This document shows, piece after piece, positions 33,638-48,400 of a stretch of 64,000 nt of DNA (positions are counted from its first letter, which is position 1; every line of letters starts with the position of its first letter). The DNA comes from Crossaster papposus (Eukaryota > Echinodermata > Asteroidea > Velatida > Solasteridae). The notes beneath the pieces were generated by a model. It searched no databases, had not been told where the DNA came from, and was given only the letters and a program-made list of their open reading frames with translations. Made by a program: the position numbers and the translations under genes. The stretch spans positions 62,001 through 126,000 of the forward strand of contig JBAIAA010000400.1 of the NCBI GenBank assembly GCA_037893245.1, in the 5' to 3' direction.

Positions 33638-36444
33638 GGCACGATAAATAGATTCTGTAATACTTGCTATTATTGCAACAGATAGTAGTCGCCAAAAGTT
33701 GGATTTTGCGGAGTGGCATGAAGTCTTTTTCCTCCCCTTCAAGTGGCATAATCCGTGCTCTTCATACTAATTTTTTTTTTTCTCTCAAAAAATGTTGAAC
33801 ATGTATGTTTTATTTCATCACATACTTTCACACCAACTTCCAAATATGTTTGGAGAAGTCTTAAAAACGGCTTAGAGACAACTAAAATGTTTTACCAAAA
33901 CTTGAATTAACAGAAGAGGTTGCTTTTACAAAAAGTATGAGAAGGGAATAAAAGATTCTCAATAAACAATGCCATAGAAAGAAATAGTCCGCACGGTATC
34001 AAGTTGAACATTCCTAAATTTGGATCACAATTATCTTGTTGTTGAGTGTACAGTACATTTTACTAACGCCGTATTTTAAATTTGGTGTTCCTTACTCAAT
34101 GTGACCACAATTGTTTGGTTTTCTTCGAAATTATGTACTATCGCTTCAAGTTCAAGTTATAACTTGAAATGAAAAAACGAAGAGTAGATTGACCCTGTCC
34201 TTTTTGTTCTGGTCAAAATGTTATTTCATTGAACATGAATAAGATTAAAACTGCTGCAAACTGCTTACTGGCTGGAATGACCTGAAATATATGTAACAGG
34301 TTTGTGTGTGCTATAAATGCGACTCACACTGTACACAATATATTTCTTAAAGTTCACGCTTCTTTTAGGCAAACAAGGTTATTTTTATTCTTTTTCCAGA
34401 CTAGTTTTAAAAGGGGAAGATTTAATTACGCTGTTGCGTGTAATGTACTATCTTTCTGTAAGATAGTAAGCACACAAGTTAAATACCCAGTTGGTCTCGA
34501 CAAACATTACACAGTAAAAATATACATAAATGAAAATATTATTAAATTATTAAGTCGAAATGGCCTATCTTGCTGCAGACTTGATTGAACTCAGACTGAA
34601 CTCCAACTGAAGGGGGGTCTCTGGGGACTTGCAGGAGAAATGGTAGAACAGGTCACACAGGTGGACGAAAGTTCTAGGAGTTGAAGTTAATGTAGCTTGC
34701 TGGAGTTCGGGACATAGCTTTTGTTCAATCCTTGATCAGAGGATGAACTTGTCCTGATAAAAGCAGATCCGAACAGCCACGAACCACTGTCTAGTCTTGA
34801 CTACTCTAACGGTACTCTCTGCTGTTATGTTCTCCGCAAATAATGTGTTTGTACCTAGAGCAGGACAGGGGACGAATTTTATGAGTAGGGCAGGTTCAAA
34901 TGTGGAGACAGGAGGCAGATTAACTGGAGCAATTTCTCCTGACAGTCTGCCTCTAATGGAGTCCAGTGGCCAAGTGAATAATATACTAAAATAACATAAT
35001 ACGTGCATGCCTAAACTAAAAAGTAACAACAAATATATATAGTGCATGTTTTAAAATCAAAGTGTCCCTTTAATAAGAACTTGGGTGAGGCCAGGTCATG
35101 GTTACTACCGCTGGTCAAAGCCCTCAGCCGCAGCACCATCCTATTCCTACAGAGAAATGATTGATTACTGCCAAGGACATTTAGGCCAGAAAGTGTAACC
35201 CCAAACATAAGAATATTGCCACACAATGTCTTATTAAAGCAACAGGTGGTTTTGTAATTTATCACGTTTACCAACACAACACTTCACTGAAATGACTAAA
35301 GTACCTTCAGAATTAAGAAAGTTTAAAAGTAATATTAAACAAGGTCAAAAGTGAATAAGTATTGGACTGTTCAAATAATTAGTCATATAATTCATAAATC
35401 ATCATAGATTTATTAATAATAATAGCCACTTTCTGCATTTTTTTTGCTCTTTCAAATAAGCCTTTTTTGCAGTAACACTCGCGCCCTAAAGACTTAACTG
35501 CAAAAAGCTTAACTGTTGTTAGCGTGATACTTGTTTTCCAGCATTTTCAATTTTGATATTGTACATTGACATCAACAACAACATTTACATTGTGTCAGGT
35601 GCTAGAAAATGACAAACATTAATTTATGTGCAACTCACACTCCAAGTTTAATCAATTACAAAATCAAATAAGGTAAAGGTGATTAATGACTTCCTTCAAC
35701 AGTAATATGAATACAATTATGTTGATATTAAAACAAATCAAAATATAACGATAATTATCATGCTGAGTGATTTGAGTAAATTTGCCCTCAAAATCGTCTG
35801 CTTTCCCCGACGCATTCCCTGACGTCTATTGCTGAAAAACAGTACCCAAACAGCCTGGTGCCCAGCACAGCAGCAGTAGACATCGCACACAAAAATGCAG
35901 TCACTGAGTCAGTCGCATTTTAACCCTACATAAACTATTTCTCAGGGGTATAAGACCCAACTGTAAGAACCAAACAAAGTTGAATGGAATCCGAAACCCA
36001 TATCAACAATTCATAATCCATCGAGGTTAAAATAGTTACAATTTCCAAAGAACTGTACGCCCGATCGTCGACAACAAGCTGGAAATGGAATGTAAACTCA
36101 AAAATGGCGGACGATTGTTTTGGACCAGGAGAATCACTCCTTTAGGGAAGGATATATGACATGAACAACGTCCACTATCTTTTTCATTGAGAAATACTGT
36201 TCCAGTTTCTTACATACAATACTATTTCTGTCATTAAGCTTTTCCTTTGTTATTTTTAAAGCCTTGTAATAAAACAAACACCTAAAATGTAGGTGTTTAG
36301 GTATTTAGGCTAAATAGTTACTTATACCAACAACACCTTACAAATAAATGGAATGCTCCACCGGTGAGATCACGAAAAAATTCGAGATTTGCTGCGATTG
36401 CGAGATTTGACACGTCAGTTCAACCAACACGTCGGTGGTACAGG
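33638..36444. other. Intergenic spacer 2
   Basis: Near-identical to spacer 1 apart from the 7-bp deletion near 35755 and a T to G change near 33981. The minus-strand open stretch is at 34736-35047. No recognisable gene. Confidence 0.6.
33947..33966 (+). terminator. Polyadenylation signals, locus 1
   Basis: AATAAA at 33947-33952 and 33961-33966, in the same position relative to the stop codon as in locus 0. Confidence 0.6.
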
Positions 36445-36447
36445 ATG
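36408..36447 (+). promoter_or_regulatory. ACGTCA/CRE-type motif next to COPB2 exon 1, locus 2
   Basis: TGACACGTCA at 36408-36417 precedes the ATG at 36445-36447. It is identical to the locus 1 arrangement, so each copy carries its own promoter region. Confidence 0.5.
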
Positions 36448-39400
36448 GTGAGGGAAAACTTCGTTTAAATGCGATGAAAATGTCGGTTTTTTGTTTGCGT
36501 TTAGAGTTCCAAAACTTGTGTAGAGTTTGGTTAAAAAAGATATAAGTTATTTCATATTTCTAAACCTCTATTTTTATAATTATTTAGTTGATCGATAAGC
36601 ACATGTATTCGCATTTTTGTATCACTGACACTGTGGAGACATGGCTTTGTTCTCGTGTACAAAATGGTTAGAAAGTCGAGCACGTTTTTCAAAATGCTCC
36701 CATTTTAACCATAATTTTTTTCCTGGGTTGAAATTTCGACCTAATATACCCTATATTATACCCTAACCCAAACACTAACCCTAACCCACATCCTAATCCT
36801 AGTTTTTGAGTAATTTAAGTAAAATCCAAAAATCTAATTCGTGAAATTCCCAATGGAGACCTATTCATCTATAGAAATTTACCCTCCGGAGACGTTTTGT
36901 CTCCATTGTACACATTGTGTTCATGTCTCCAGAGGGTACCGTATTTCGGAACATACATTGGAAAGTCGTGTATTTCGGACATATGCATGAATTTATTTGC
37001 CGTGCAAAGGTTGAACTTTTTGAGATATACAAATTAGATTTGGTAACATCAAAAAGTGAATAAAAGTATACCCAGCTGTACAGTGGCATTTTTATAATTG
37101 TCATGATTGTTGTTTCAACTTTCACAGGATTATATTTACTTTTATTAGGCTAAATAGAAATTTTTTAAAGTTTATCGTCCGGGGAGGTTTATTTTTTTAA
37201 AGTTGGCAATGGTGGCAGATGGATTCTAAAATTTTCTTGACATTTGTGCCCAGATAAGCCTTAAAATATATTCTAGATTTGCATACAGAGCTTTTATTGA
37301 TATTGGCATCAATTTGGCTGAAAGAAAAAATTTGGCTGAAAGAATAAATTTGGCTGAATTGACAAAAGGACTAAACTAAATTGTAAACAAAAAGGGGGGG
37401 GGGGGGTGATGAGAAACAGAGTTTATTAGAAAGAATGTAGGAACCATGGCCACTTTGGTTGTGTACAAAGTCTATGGTGAGTTGAGTGTATTTCTAAACT
37501 ATTTTCGAATGTTTTTATTTTTTTGTTGAAAATTAAGTTTTTGTATTCTTTATTGTTTCTTGAGAGAATATATGTCAGAATGCAACAGTCTTTGCATTTG
37601 CAGTTTAATTATTAATTTTGAACAAGAACATTCACTAGTACTAGTAATATTGTCCGATAAGAAACTGTTTTAATTGTTTACTTTGCCTTGGGTGTCAATT
37701 TGTTAACAATTGTAAACATATTTATTATTTTTTATATTTTCTTTCAGCCTCTCAGACTTGATATAAAGGTAAGAAAGTGCATTTGTCTGTCATTTAAAAT
37801 GCAGAACTGTGTGAATATATAATTGGCATTTTTAGAACAATGGGCATAGATCTAGAATGAAAATTTGGAAGTCGCAATACTGTGCACGGAAGTCCCAAAA
37901 CTTAAGTTATTAAAAACATGTAGCACAAGAAAATTACTTCCCATGAAACAACAAGTTCAACATGCCTTTAGTGCAGTGCTGAGTCAGTAAACTGTGTCAA
38001 ATGAAAATTATAGAAATTTTGCCAGCTAAAGAGTGAATAAAGTTGATCTGAATTTAGTATTTTGGATGTCTTTCAGCACTATCTTGCATAGATTATCCCA
38101 TCTGCATCTTAAACCTAATAGTTGTCTGACATAGCCTAAATATGTTGAATGTAAATAAGAATTTTGGGGTTTAATTTTGGGTTTAATTTGCTTCACTTAC
38201 AGCGGAGACTGTCGGCACGGTCCGATCCTGTCAAGAGTGTCGACCTCCACCCTACGGAGCCATGGATGCTTGCCAGCTTGTACAATGGAAACGTTCACGT
38301 CTGGAACCACGAGTCGCAGGTCAGTTCAGGGTCAAAGGTCACATGAGGTCATCCAGTTGCACCAGATCAATGTCAGTTTTTGCAAATTTATATCTGATGA
38401 TGATTGTGTTGTTTTGGAGCAATTTTATAATACAGGGCCCACTCACAACTTTCGACTTTATTTACCCTAGGACATAAAATGAACTGACCCTGACCCTAAC
38501 CCTAACCCTGTATACCCCAATACCCATAAAATACAGGGCCACTTCATTCTATTTCATAGGGTAAATAAAACCAAGAATTGTGAGTGGGCCCTGCATGGGC
38601 CCTGCATTCTATAGTAAAGCTGTTTTTATTTTGTTTTTACAGACCCTGGTCAAGTCATTTGAAGTTTGTGACTTGCCCGTCCGAGCCGCAAGGTTTGTCC
38701 CCCGCAAGAACTGGGTTGTGGCTGGTTCAGTAAGTAAAGTGTGAATTAACTTAAACTTAAAAAGACAAATTGTCCTTGAAGTAGATGATGTATATTTGAC
38801 CCAAATCCCCTTCACGGTATGAATAGCTTATTCCTTAACTTCTGTTTGTCGTCTTTTGACTCGCAGGATGATATGCAGATCAGGGTCTTCAACTATAACA
38901 CATTGGAGCGAGTTCATGTCTTTGAGGCTCATTCCGATTACATTAGGTCCATCTGTGTCCATCCTACACAGCCATACATACTCACTAGCAGCGGTGAGTC
39001 ACTAGTCTCATATAATAATAATAATAACTTTACTAACGACCACAATAGGTCGACACTTCCATAGGATTGTGTACAAAACTGACCCTGAACTAGCCCTATC
39101 CGTTATACCCTAACCTAACTCAAGCCCTAGCCCTGGACTAGCCCTAGCCATTATACCCTAACGTAGCCCTAGCCATTAATTGTTGAGAAAAAGGCCTTGG
39201 AAGTTTTGTGTTCTGTACATGTAATTACGAAAAAATGGAACCGTTCTTTCTCAAAAACACCTTTTTACACTACATACTATTTCTTAACAAAATATTGTTA
39301 GTAGTCATACCAAAGATTACAAATATCAGTAAATCTGCAAATATATTTTAAAAATCCACCCATTATTCACTATTTTGTATTTTTCTCCATTGTGGCCTGA

Positions 39401-42400
39401 GCCCAGTTCCGTCTCATTTTGCCAGAACGCCTCACATTTATCAATTCAAAACTTTTTTTTTTTTTTTTCAGATGACATGTTGATCAAGCTGTGGGATTGG
39501 GATAAGAAATGGACCTGTGCCCAGGTGTTTGATGGCCACACTCACTATGTCATGCAGATTATTATCAATCCGAAGGATAACAATACTTTGCCAGTGCTTC
39601 ACTGGACAGAACCGTCAAGGTAAGAACAATCTGATTCTAGGCCACGCATACCGAGGCAACTTCCCGGCAACGCGACGCGTGCCTGACCGGCACGTTCACA
39701 GTGTATGCACAGGTGTATTTCATCCAAGTGTAATTACATACAAGTACGCAACGTCTTTGTCAAAAAATTACCAAAACCTTACCAAAACACCGCTTAACCG
39801 TGACTTTAGTCAAAAATACAAGTGCCAATTTCATGCTAAATTAAGCACAACAATACATTTAAATAATAGTACAATAAAGTTTTGCTCAGTAACAGCCAAA
39901 ATTCTGTGTGTTTTTCATGCTAAGCAAAAGCCAGCTGAATATCAATCACAAACAATATACGTCACGTAGAATCGTAACCGTGTTTTTGCCAAGGAATAAT
40001 TTTTTGTACTTGGCAGGGTTTGAGGGTTTGAGGATTTGAGAAGATTTGAGATGGTTAGGGTCAATAATACAGAACTTATCCATTCGTGGCTTTAACAAAT
40101 GCTTCTAGGAATCTGACCAGTTAAACTGGCAAAAGAATAGACCTAACGATTTTTGTTTTGGTAACAGGTTTGGCAGCTTGGGTCCAGCACCCCCAACTTT
40201 ACCCTGGAGGGTCATGAGAAGGGAGTGAACTGTGTGGATTACTACTGTGGAGGAGATAAGCCATACTTGGTGTCAGGAGCTGATGACAGACTGGTCAAGA
40301 TATGGGATTATCAGGTCAGATAACAAAACATAAACAAGTTTTAAAAGTTTAACCCCATCAAAGTGTTGGCTCAAGGAAAAAAAGAACTTGTACTTTGCAG
40401 TTTGTGTGCTAAAGTTGTCTTTAGTCTGGAGATAAGCATGAAGCTGGCAGCTGAAAACTTTCAGTTCAACTTTAACCAGTTGACGTCAGATGCCATGTTT
40501 ACATTCAATTTTTTTTCTGAATTCAAAATGGATGACGAATAAGATAAACATGTCACAGGCAAGGCCGGAGATATCGGTCAGCAACTGGCTTGCAGGAAGC
40601 ATTGCTGGAAATAACAGGGTGTGCTACCCACACATAACAGCTTGAACCCATCTCGAATCGAGGTTCGTGGAAACAAATCCCATGCCTCGAGCCCAGTCAA
40701 TGTCAAAATAATCTTGGCGCAAACTGATTAAAAATGTCTGGACTGCCCGACCGTAGATAGTAGAAACTTGCTGTGAACTCCACAGCTTTCTAAAATTCTA
40801 AAAGCAGGCGTGACTTCACTACTGCTTAAACTTGAAAAGATGCTCGCATTTTAGCATTCTCAGGCACATTCTCTCGCATTCTCAGGCAAAAAAACAACAA
40901 TTGTGTTTCTTTTATTAGTTGGCTGTTAATTAAAGTACTTGACTACTCGTGATTAATTTCCTTGTGACTACTCTGGAGTGGCAAAATCCCTTACTCGCCC
41001 ATCACTAATTTCATCTTCTTTTGGTCATCTTGTTTACAATTCCGTGTTTCTTTTTTTTCATAGAACAAGACGTGCGTCCAGACGCTGGAGGGCCACGCCC
41101 AGAATATCTCCTGCGTCAGCTACCACCCAGAGCTCCCCATCATCATGACGGGATCGGAAGACGGTGAGAACCTGTAGATGTTATTTCTCTAAATGCTCAA
41201 AATTTTACGTGGAGCTGATTCGGTTGGGTGCAGAGGCGTTTTCCGTGACTTCCGAGTCTGTGTCCGAGGTTCGAGTCCGTCCCAAGCCAATAACTGGATC
41301 TGGTGTTTTTTTACGTGGAGCAGGGTCGGTTGGGTGCAGAGGCGTTTTTCTTGACTTCCAAGGCTGTGTCCGACGTTCGAGTCCGTCCCAAGCCAATAAT
41401 TGATGTTTTTTTTGTTTTTTCAGGTACTGTGCGTATCTGGCATGCAAACACATATCGTCTGGAGACTACGCTGAATTACGGAATGGAAAGAGTGTGGGCC
41501 ATAGCGAACATGAAGGGCAGCAACAATATAGCACTGGGTTACGATGAAGGGAGCATCATCATCAAGGTAGGCGGACAAAGATTGAAAGCTGAGCGAATGT
41601 TCGCACCGAATGCTTCGTGACATCAAATTCATATCGCTTTCGCGTGAAGTATAAACTAGCTTTTAAGCAGTTGTTTGTGTTTGTATTTTTGACAGCTCGG
41701 TCGTGAGGAGCCAGCTATGTCCATGGATTCTAGCGGCAAGATTATGTGGGCCAAGCATGCCGAGATCCAACAGGCTAATCTCAAGAGCATGGGAGGTAAG
41801 GTTCAGCTTTCAGATGTTATTTAGCGCAGCGGGCTCCGTGTGCAAACAAGATAGGGCACGTGTGCATACTGGTCTGTGTGTGTTTCGCATGAGTATGCAT
41901 GAGTTATTTAGATTTTCTCTCGTCCCTCGCGAGTCCCTCACTCTTAGTCTTTCATTCTCAAGTGACAGGGTGCCTTGTGTCTGAGGAATCCTTTGTGGCC
42001 CGCCTTCCACGGGATTCTTCATTCTCAAGTCAAGTCACTATCTATTCACTATCTATGTTGAACTGATACGAAAGCCTTTCTTTGTCATTGTTCAACCACT
42101 TGTGACTGGCTTTATGAAAGAACTTGGGATTGGACTTGTGAAAAGACTTTACTCAAACTGTACATTTATTCCTGATAGCTGAAAATCAAGCAACAACATT
42201 GAGGTCAAAACCACCAAATTAAACCTTCATAAAACGCAAACAAACAAGAAACCAAATACAACTAAACCCTTTGTTAGGCAGAAAAAAATGATAGTTTGGG
42301 AAGACGCTCTTTTTTAGTCGTGAATCTGCGAGTGCTAGTTTCTGACTTTTTCAACATTTTCTGGGACCAGATTTGGAGATCAAGGATGGAGAGCGATTAC

Positions 42401-45400
42401 CTCTAGCCATCAAAGACATGGGAAGCTGCGACGTCTATCCTCAAACTGTCTGCCACAACCCCAACGGCAGGTAAGGAAATAATAATAATTGGGGAGGCTA
42501 ATATCCTTACTCGCAGCTTGTGTGCTGAATTGCGAAGGACGCGGCTACAACGTAGTCGAGTCGCTGGCACGTAAAGGCGCCTATGGCAGCCGGCCACATC
42601 GACTCATATAATGACTACGGAACACAGCCTGAGATCGAAAGTGTTTGATTTTTCAGCTAAACATAGCAGATGGCTTGATTTTCTCTTGGTATTTATTTCA
42701 CAATCTTAAAGGTAGAATACACCATTTGCAGATATCAAAAAATAGTACTACCGAATTATTAAGAATTATCTTACTTATTTGAAAGTAAATAATGATTGTA
42801 GGCATCTAGTCAGGTCAGTTGAACGATATTTACTATAAAATATAACCCCCAAATCCACCCATTCCTGATAATTCAAGCAATTACCAATGGGGTATCGTAC
42901 CTTTAGGGTTTTTGTTCACGAATGCTGGAAAACAAGTTGAGGCAGCACTTTGTAAATTTTTTGTTTGTTTTTAGGTTTGTGGTTGTTTGTGGTGATGGAG
43001 AGTACATTATCTACACGGCAATGGCGCTCCGTAACAAGAGCTTTGGATCAGCGCTGGAGTTCATCTGGTCACATGATGCATCCGAGTAAGTTAATAGGCT
43101 GGCTGTCCGGTTAGTCCCGCCTCCTGGGGCCAATTTTCATGAAGCTGCTTAAGCAGTTCGCGCTGGGATTATTTTATTATCACCGAGCTGAGGGGCGGGA
43201 TTATTTTTAACGAAACTCGATCCGAAGCGGGTTCAGGCCGATAGTGCCAGGAAGCACACCCATGTATTTCCAGCCTTGCTCGCTGCTGAAGAACATTTCC
43301 GGCCTAGCTCGCTGCCGACAGACATTTCCGAACATGAACTTGGCGTGTTTATGCGTCATCCGTTTTGAATTTGGGGAAAACTTTGCGTTTATGTACGTCA
43401 TCCGGCGCCAACTAGTTAAGCACAAAGTATTAAATATTCTAAAATTCATTTGTATTAAAAAAAAAAATGTATGTGTTTGATTTTGGTTATTCTCTGGTCA
43501 CCATAGGTATGCCACCCGCGAGAGTAACACACTGGTAAAGATATTCAAGAACTTCAAGGAGAAAAAATCTTTCAAACCAGAATTTGGCGCAGAAGGTAAA
43601 ATGTCTTTTTACTTCACTTGATATTAGCAGAACAAATTAATACCCTTGAATACATTTTGAAACAGTGCCTACAAAAGTTATTATGCAAATTTATTCAAAT
43701 TTATGTAGGAATTTACGGCGGAAACCTGCTGGGTGTTCGTTCAAGCAGCGGTCTGGCATTCTACGACTGGGACACCGCGGAACTCGTCCGAAGAATCGAG
43801 ATCATCCCAAGGCAGGTAGGGTCGCGTCGTTTTCTCAAAAGTTCTTCACAAGCCAGTTGCTTAAGTTCTGAGATATATTTACATGATAAGAATATTGTGC
43901 CGTCCTGGAATTATCAACTCTGGGCAAGTTCGATCAAGGACAATTTTTAAACCATAAGTTAACCATAGTTCAACTAACTCTGATCGAACTCGCGCCAGTC
44001 GACGTTGGCTGGACTAGCCTAGTCGCCTATTTGCGACCAACCTACCGCGGTTGGTCGTGCTGGTTATCAATAGCAAAAGTTTCACGGCAAAATGCAGCGG
44101 GGACCAACTATCAACCAAAAGCTGGCGGACAACTAAACTTTGCTGTGTAAAATGGCATATTTTTTTGTCCATGTTAGTTTGTGATTCTGTCACTTCTGTC
44201 ACCAATGTACGATACAAATTTTGGTTATGTAAGATATCCTAAACCACGCAATCTCTATATGGTGTAATATCATGTTGAAGTATTGTTTTGCCATGAGGAG
44301 TACGATGTTTCAGCGCCACAAAGGTTTTACTGGACTAGTTCGCGTTACAACTTCATGGCACATGCACTAGGTATGTCGCAAACCAACCACTATTTCTTGA
44401 TGAAACTTTCCCCCTGAATTATCAACAAAAGTTCTTTTGACTAATGACTCGTAGTGCTGACATTTGATTGGTCCGTATTGTTGTCAGGTCTACTGGTCGG
44501 AGAGTGGCGATCTCGTCTGCATAGCAACGGACGAGTCGTATTTCATCCTAAAATTCAGCACAGACGCCGTCGCCAAGTCACAAGAGACCAACACAGGAAT
44601 TACAGAAGACGGAATCGAGGAAGCTTTTGACGTGAGTGAATGATATACAGTCAAACCTTGATATAGTGGCCATCGATGGTGCCGGTTTCCTTGGCCACTA
44701 TACGCAAGTGGCCACTATAGCAAGTACATGTGTCGCGACGACAAGAACTATTTTAGTCTGTGCGCTCGGTACCGTTTGTATAAAACACAAGTATGAAGTC
44801 CAGGAACCAAACAACAGGGGAGATTTCAAAGTCAACAGAGGGCGCACTTCATTTCTGCGGCCGGAGTACACCGGTTTCACGGCAATGTAATTGTACATAT
44901 TTTATTTGCAGTGGGCTATTATGGGTTGGCCACTGGCCACATTACGCAGTGGCCGCATTAGCAAGGAATGGTTATGGTATGTTTATGCAAGAATCAAACT
45001 GGGACCAAGCAAAGGTGGCCAGTGAAGCCAGGTGGCCGCTGTATCAAGGTGGCCGCAATGGCAGGTTTGACTGTAACAGACTATTCCTGCCTGTTGGTCA
45101 AACAATAAGTGTTAAGAGCATAGTAGACCTTTTATTGTACGCATATTTTTCTTGTTTGAAACGGCAAGAGTGCTTTGAATCTAAAGACGGGTGTTTGACG
45201 ATTAACCTGATGAAGTTTTAGCTCTGTGAATGCTGTGTATTCCCCTAAAACAATTTTCTAGTATCTCTATTATCTGATTCCCAGACTTGTTATCATGAAA
45301 CTCTATGGTTCTTGAATCTGGAGCTCATGCTTAATGGTAACACATAGCTCTCCTGTTAACCAGTTAACGAGCCGAGGCGCAGGATTATTTGTAATGAAAC

Positions 45401-48400
45401 TTGATGTTACCGGGAAGCACACACATATATTTCCGGCCTTGCTCGCTGCTGACAGACATTTCCGGCCTTAATCGTTATGTGTTTATTCGTCATCCGTTTT
45501 GAATCTGGGAAAAAATTGTGCGTGTATATACGTCCTCCGTTGCTAACTGGGTTAGATAAACACCGGCTAAACGAACAGATGTTTTCACCGACCATGATGT
45601 AATGCCAGGCCACGCCGCTCCGTAAGATCTTAACTTGAGTCCCGTGACAAAAGGAGCCTGGTCAAACTCAGTCCCAAGCACTGGATTAGTTGCCAACTCA
45701 CAAACGTACTGGGATGGGAGTCTTGATAATTTCACACTTAATTAAACTCCTATTTTGTTCAACAGGTTGTTGGCGAGATCGAGGAGATAGTCAAGACAGG
45801 TTTGTGGGTCGGCGATTGCTTCATCTACACCAACTCACTCAACAGGCTCAACTACTACGTGGGAGGCGAGATTGTCACCATCTCGCATCTAGATAGGTGC
45901 GTGGGCTGGCAAGATTTAAGGCTGTGGTCTTTAAGATGGTCATGGTCGTACATTTGACATAGAGCGCTGAGCTGGGTGCAAAACCAAACAAGCTAAGGCT
46001 ACAAATGGAGAGATTCTCGATTCTCGTTTGCTTACGAAGGAATTCTCGTTTGCTTATCGAAGGCTTAGATAGGCATACAAAAAATTGAATGGAGTTTGTG
46101 AATGTTCGACAATTTACCTTTCTTGTGGTAGGCCGTCGTGGAAATCTAAGAAAGGTTTTTAATGCATCTGTTAGTAGGGTAGAAAGGTGTCTCAAAGATT
46201 TTTTTATTTTGAACGTAAACAAGTTGTGGTACAGTCTGCAACTGTTAAGAAATTTCTTCACAGAAGAGGATTTTTTCTGGTAAACGACAATAATCCGTTC
46301 GAGAAAACAGCCTAATCGCAGATAGCCTTATAATGTCAGTACATCCTACCAAACAGTTTTAGAATTCTCTGATTTTTGTCACAGAGTGATGTATCTCCTT
46401 GGTTACATCGCCAGGGACAACCGTCTCTACCTTGGCGACAAGGAGCTCAACATCGTCAGTTACTCCATTCTCCTCTCCGTCCTGGAGTACCAGACGGCCG
46501 TCATGAGACGGGACTTTGAGACCGCGGACAAGGTCCTCCCGACCGTGCCGCGGGAACAGCGCACCCGCGTGGCTCACTTCTTGGAGAAGCAGGGCTTCAA
46601 GTCGCAGGCCCTGGCCGTGTCGTGCGATCCCGAGCACCGGTTTGAGCTGGCGTTACAACTGGGCGAGTTGAAGACGGCCTATGACTTGGCTTTGGAGTCC
46701 GAGGTACGTCGTGGTAATATGTATGCTGACCCATTCCCGTCGTGATTTACAGTAAACTCGCGATAATTCTAAACTTGAAGCTTATCTGGAAGTTACACTT
46801 TATTCATCATGTCAAAGAGAATAGAATATTATAATTATCCCGTAACTTAAATTGCTTCGCATAAACTCAAAGACGTTTGAATTTACTGGCTTGAAAATAA
46901 TGTGAGTTTATGCGAAGAAATTTGAGTTACAAAGTTGAGGTAAACAAATGTTCAAGTGTGAAACGCCGCTATTTTAAACCTTGCGTTTTGAACCCCAAAA
47001 TTTGTCCAGTTGTAAAAGAAAATTGTCTTTTTGCCAACACAGGCTGAAACCAAATGGAAACAACTGGCCGAGCTGGCAACGGCCAAATGCGAGTTCCGTC
47101 TCGCCCAGGAATGCCTGCACAAGGCCCAGGACTTTGGCGGTCTTCTCCTATTGGCCAGCTGCTCGGGAGACGCGGACATGGTGGGCAAGCTTGCCGACAC
47201 CGCCAATGAGAAGGACAAGAATAACGTTGGCTTCCTGGCCTACTTCATGCAGGGAAAGTAAGCAAACCTACTTGTAGTCATTGTATTTATGTTTATAAAG
47301 TTACAGTATACCATTTATAAAGTTACAGTATACCATTTATAAAGTTACAGTATACCATTTGTGCATTTCTATTGTTTTCGAACCAACTACTGTTGGACAT
47401 TTCTAAAAAAAGAAAAATGTCCTTGCCCTAAGTTTATTTTCTTCAAAATGACAGCATGTCAGAAGGAATGATGTTGTGGACATGAGTGAGTTTCACCCAA
47501 AACTAATACTAAAAACATACAAAAGCACTACTTTTATCCTAATTTTGTCCTCCAAAGTCCTACTTTTTTCTCCCTTTTTTTAATTCTTTTTTTTTACTAT
47601 TCATCTCTTTTTTAACCTCAATCTGATTGAAAGCCGCTTAATTGACTTCACTTCAGAACTCGGCAAATAAAGTAGAAGCTTTTTAAGAAAGTTATTTTGG
47701 TATCACATTTCCCCCTCAACCCTTTTCTTTCCAGAAAAACAAAAGTTAGGATTTTTAATCCTCTGATTTAAACAAATAAACTTTCTGAATAAAACCATTA
47801 ACCATCTTTTTATTTGTGTAATTTGTTAGGCTTGAAGAATGCCTGGTGTTGCTGTGTAAGTCCGGTCGCTACCCAGAAGCTGCTTTCTTCGCTAGGACCT
47901 ACATGCCAAGCAAAATATCCGAGTGAGTACAAAGATTGAGAAAATGCTTGCCTAGGATACACCATTTGCAGATATCAAAAAATGTTACTCCCAAAGTATT
48001 AAATAATGATTCTAGGCTTCCAGCAAAATGATTGTGCTAGATATCAAGTACCGTAATTTCCTGCGGTAAAGCCGCACGGCGGTTAAGGCGCAGGTCCCTA
48101 AAATCACCCAAAAAAAATTCAAACGTCAACAGATAAAGCGCACTGCCGAATAAGGCGCATGCTTGAACGCACCCAGAAGAACACCAGGCGCCACCCGGTG
48201 TAGGTACATCGCCACAAAGGGGTCATTTTGTTGCCTTAGAAGGATCCCACTATTCCAAGCAAGAATTTGCTGAGTACTTGAGTTTATCTGGCACGCAAAC
48301 AATGTATGAAAACTTCAAACCAGTAGTCACAATATCGCACGAGGTTTGCCGATACATATCATGTATCACTGCAGTATAAACTGCATGCACATGTACATCA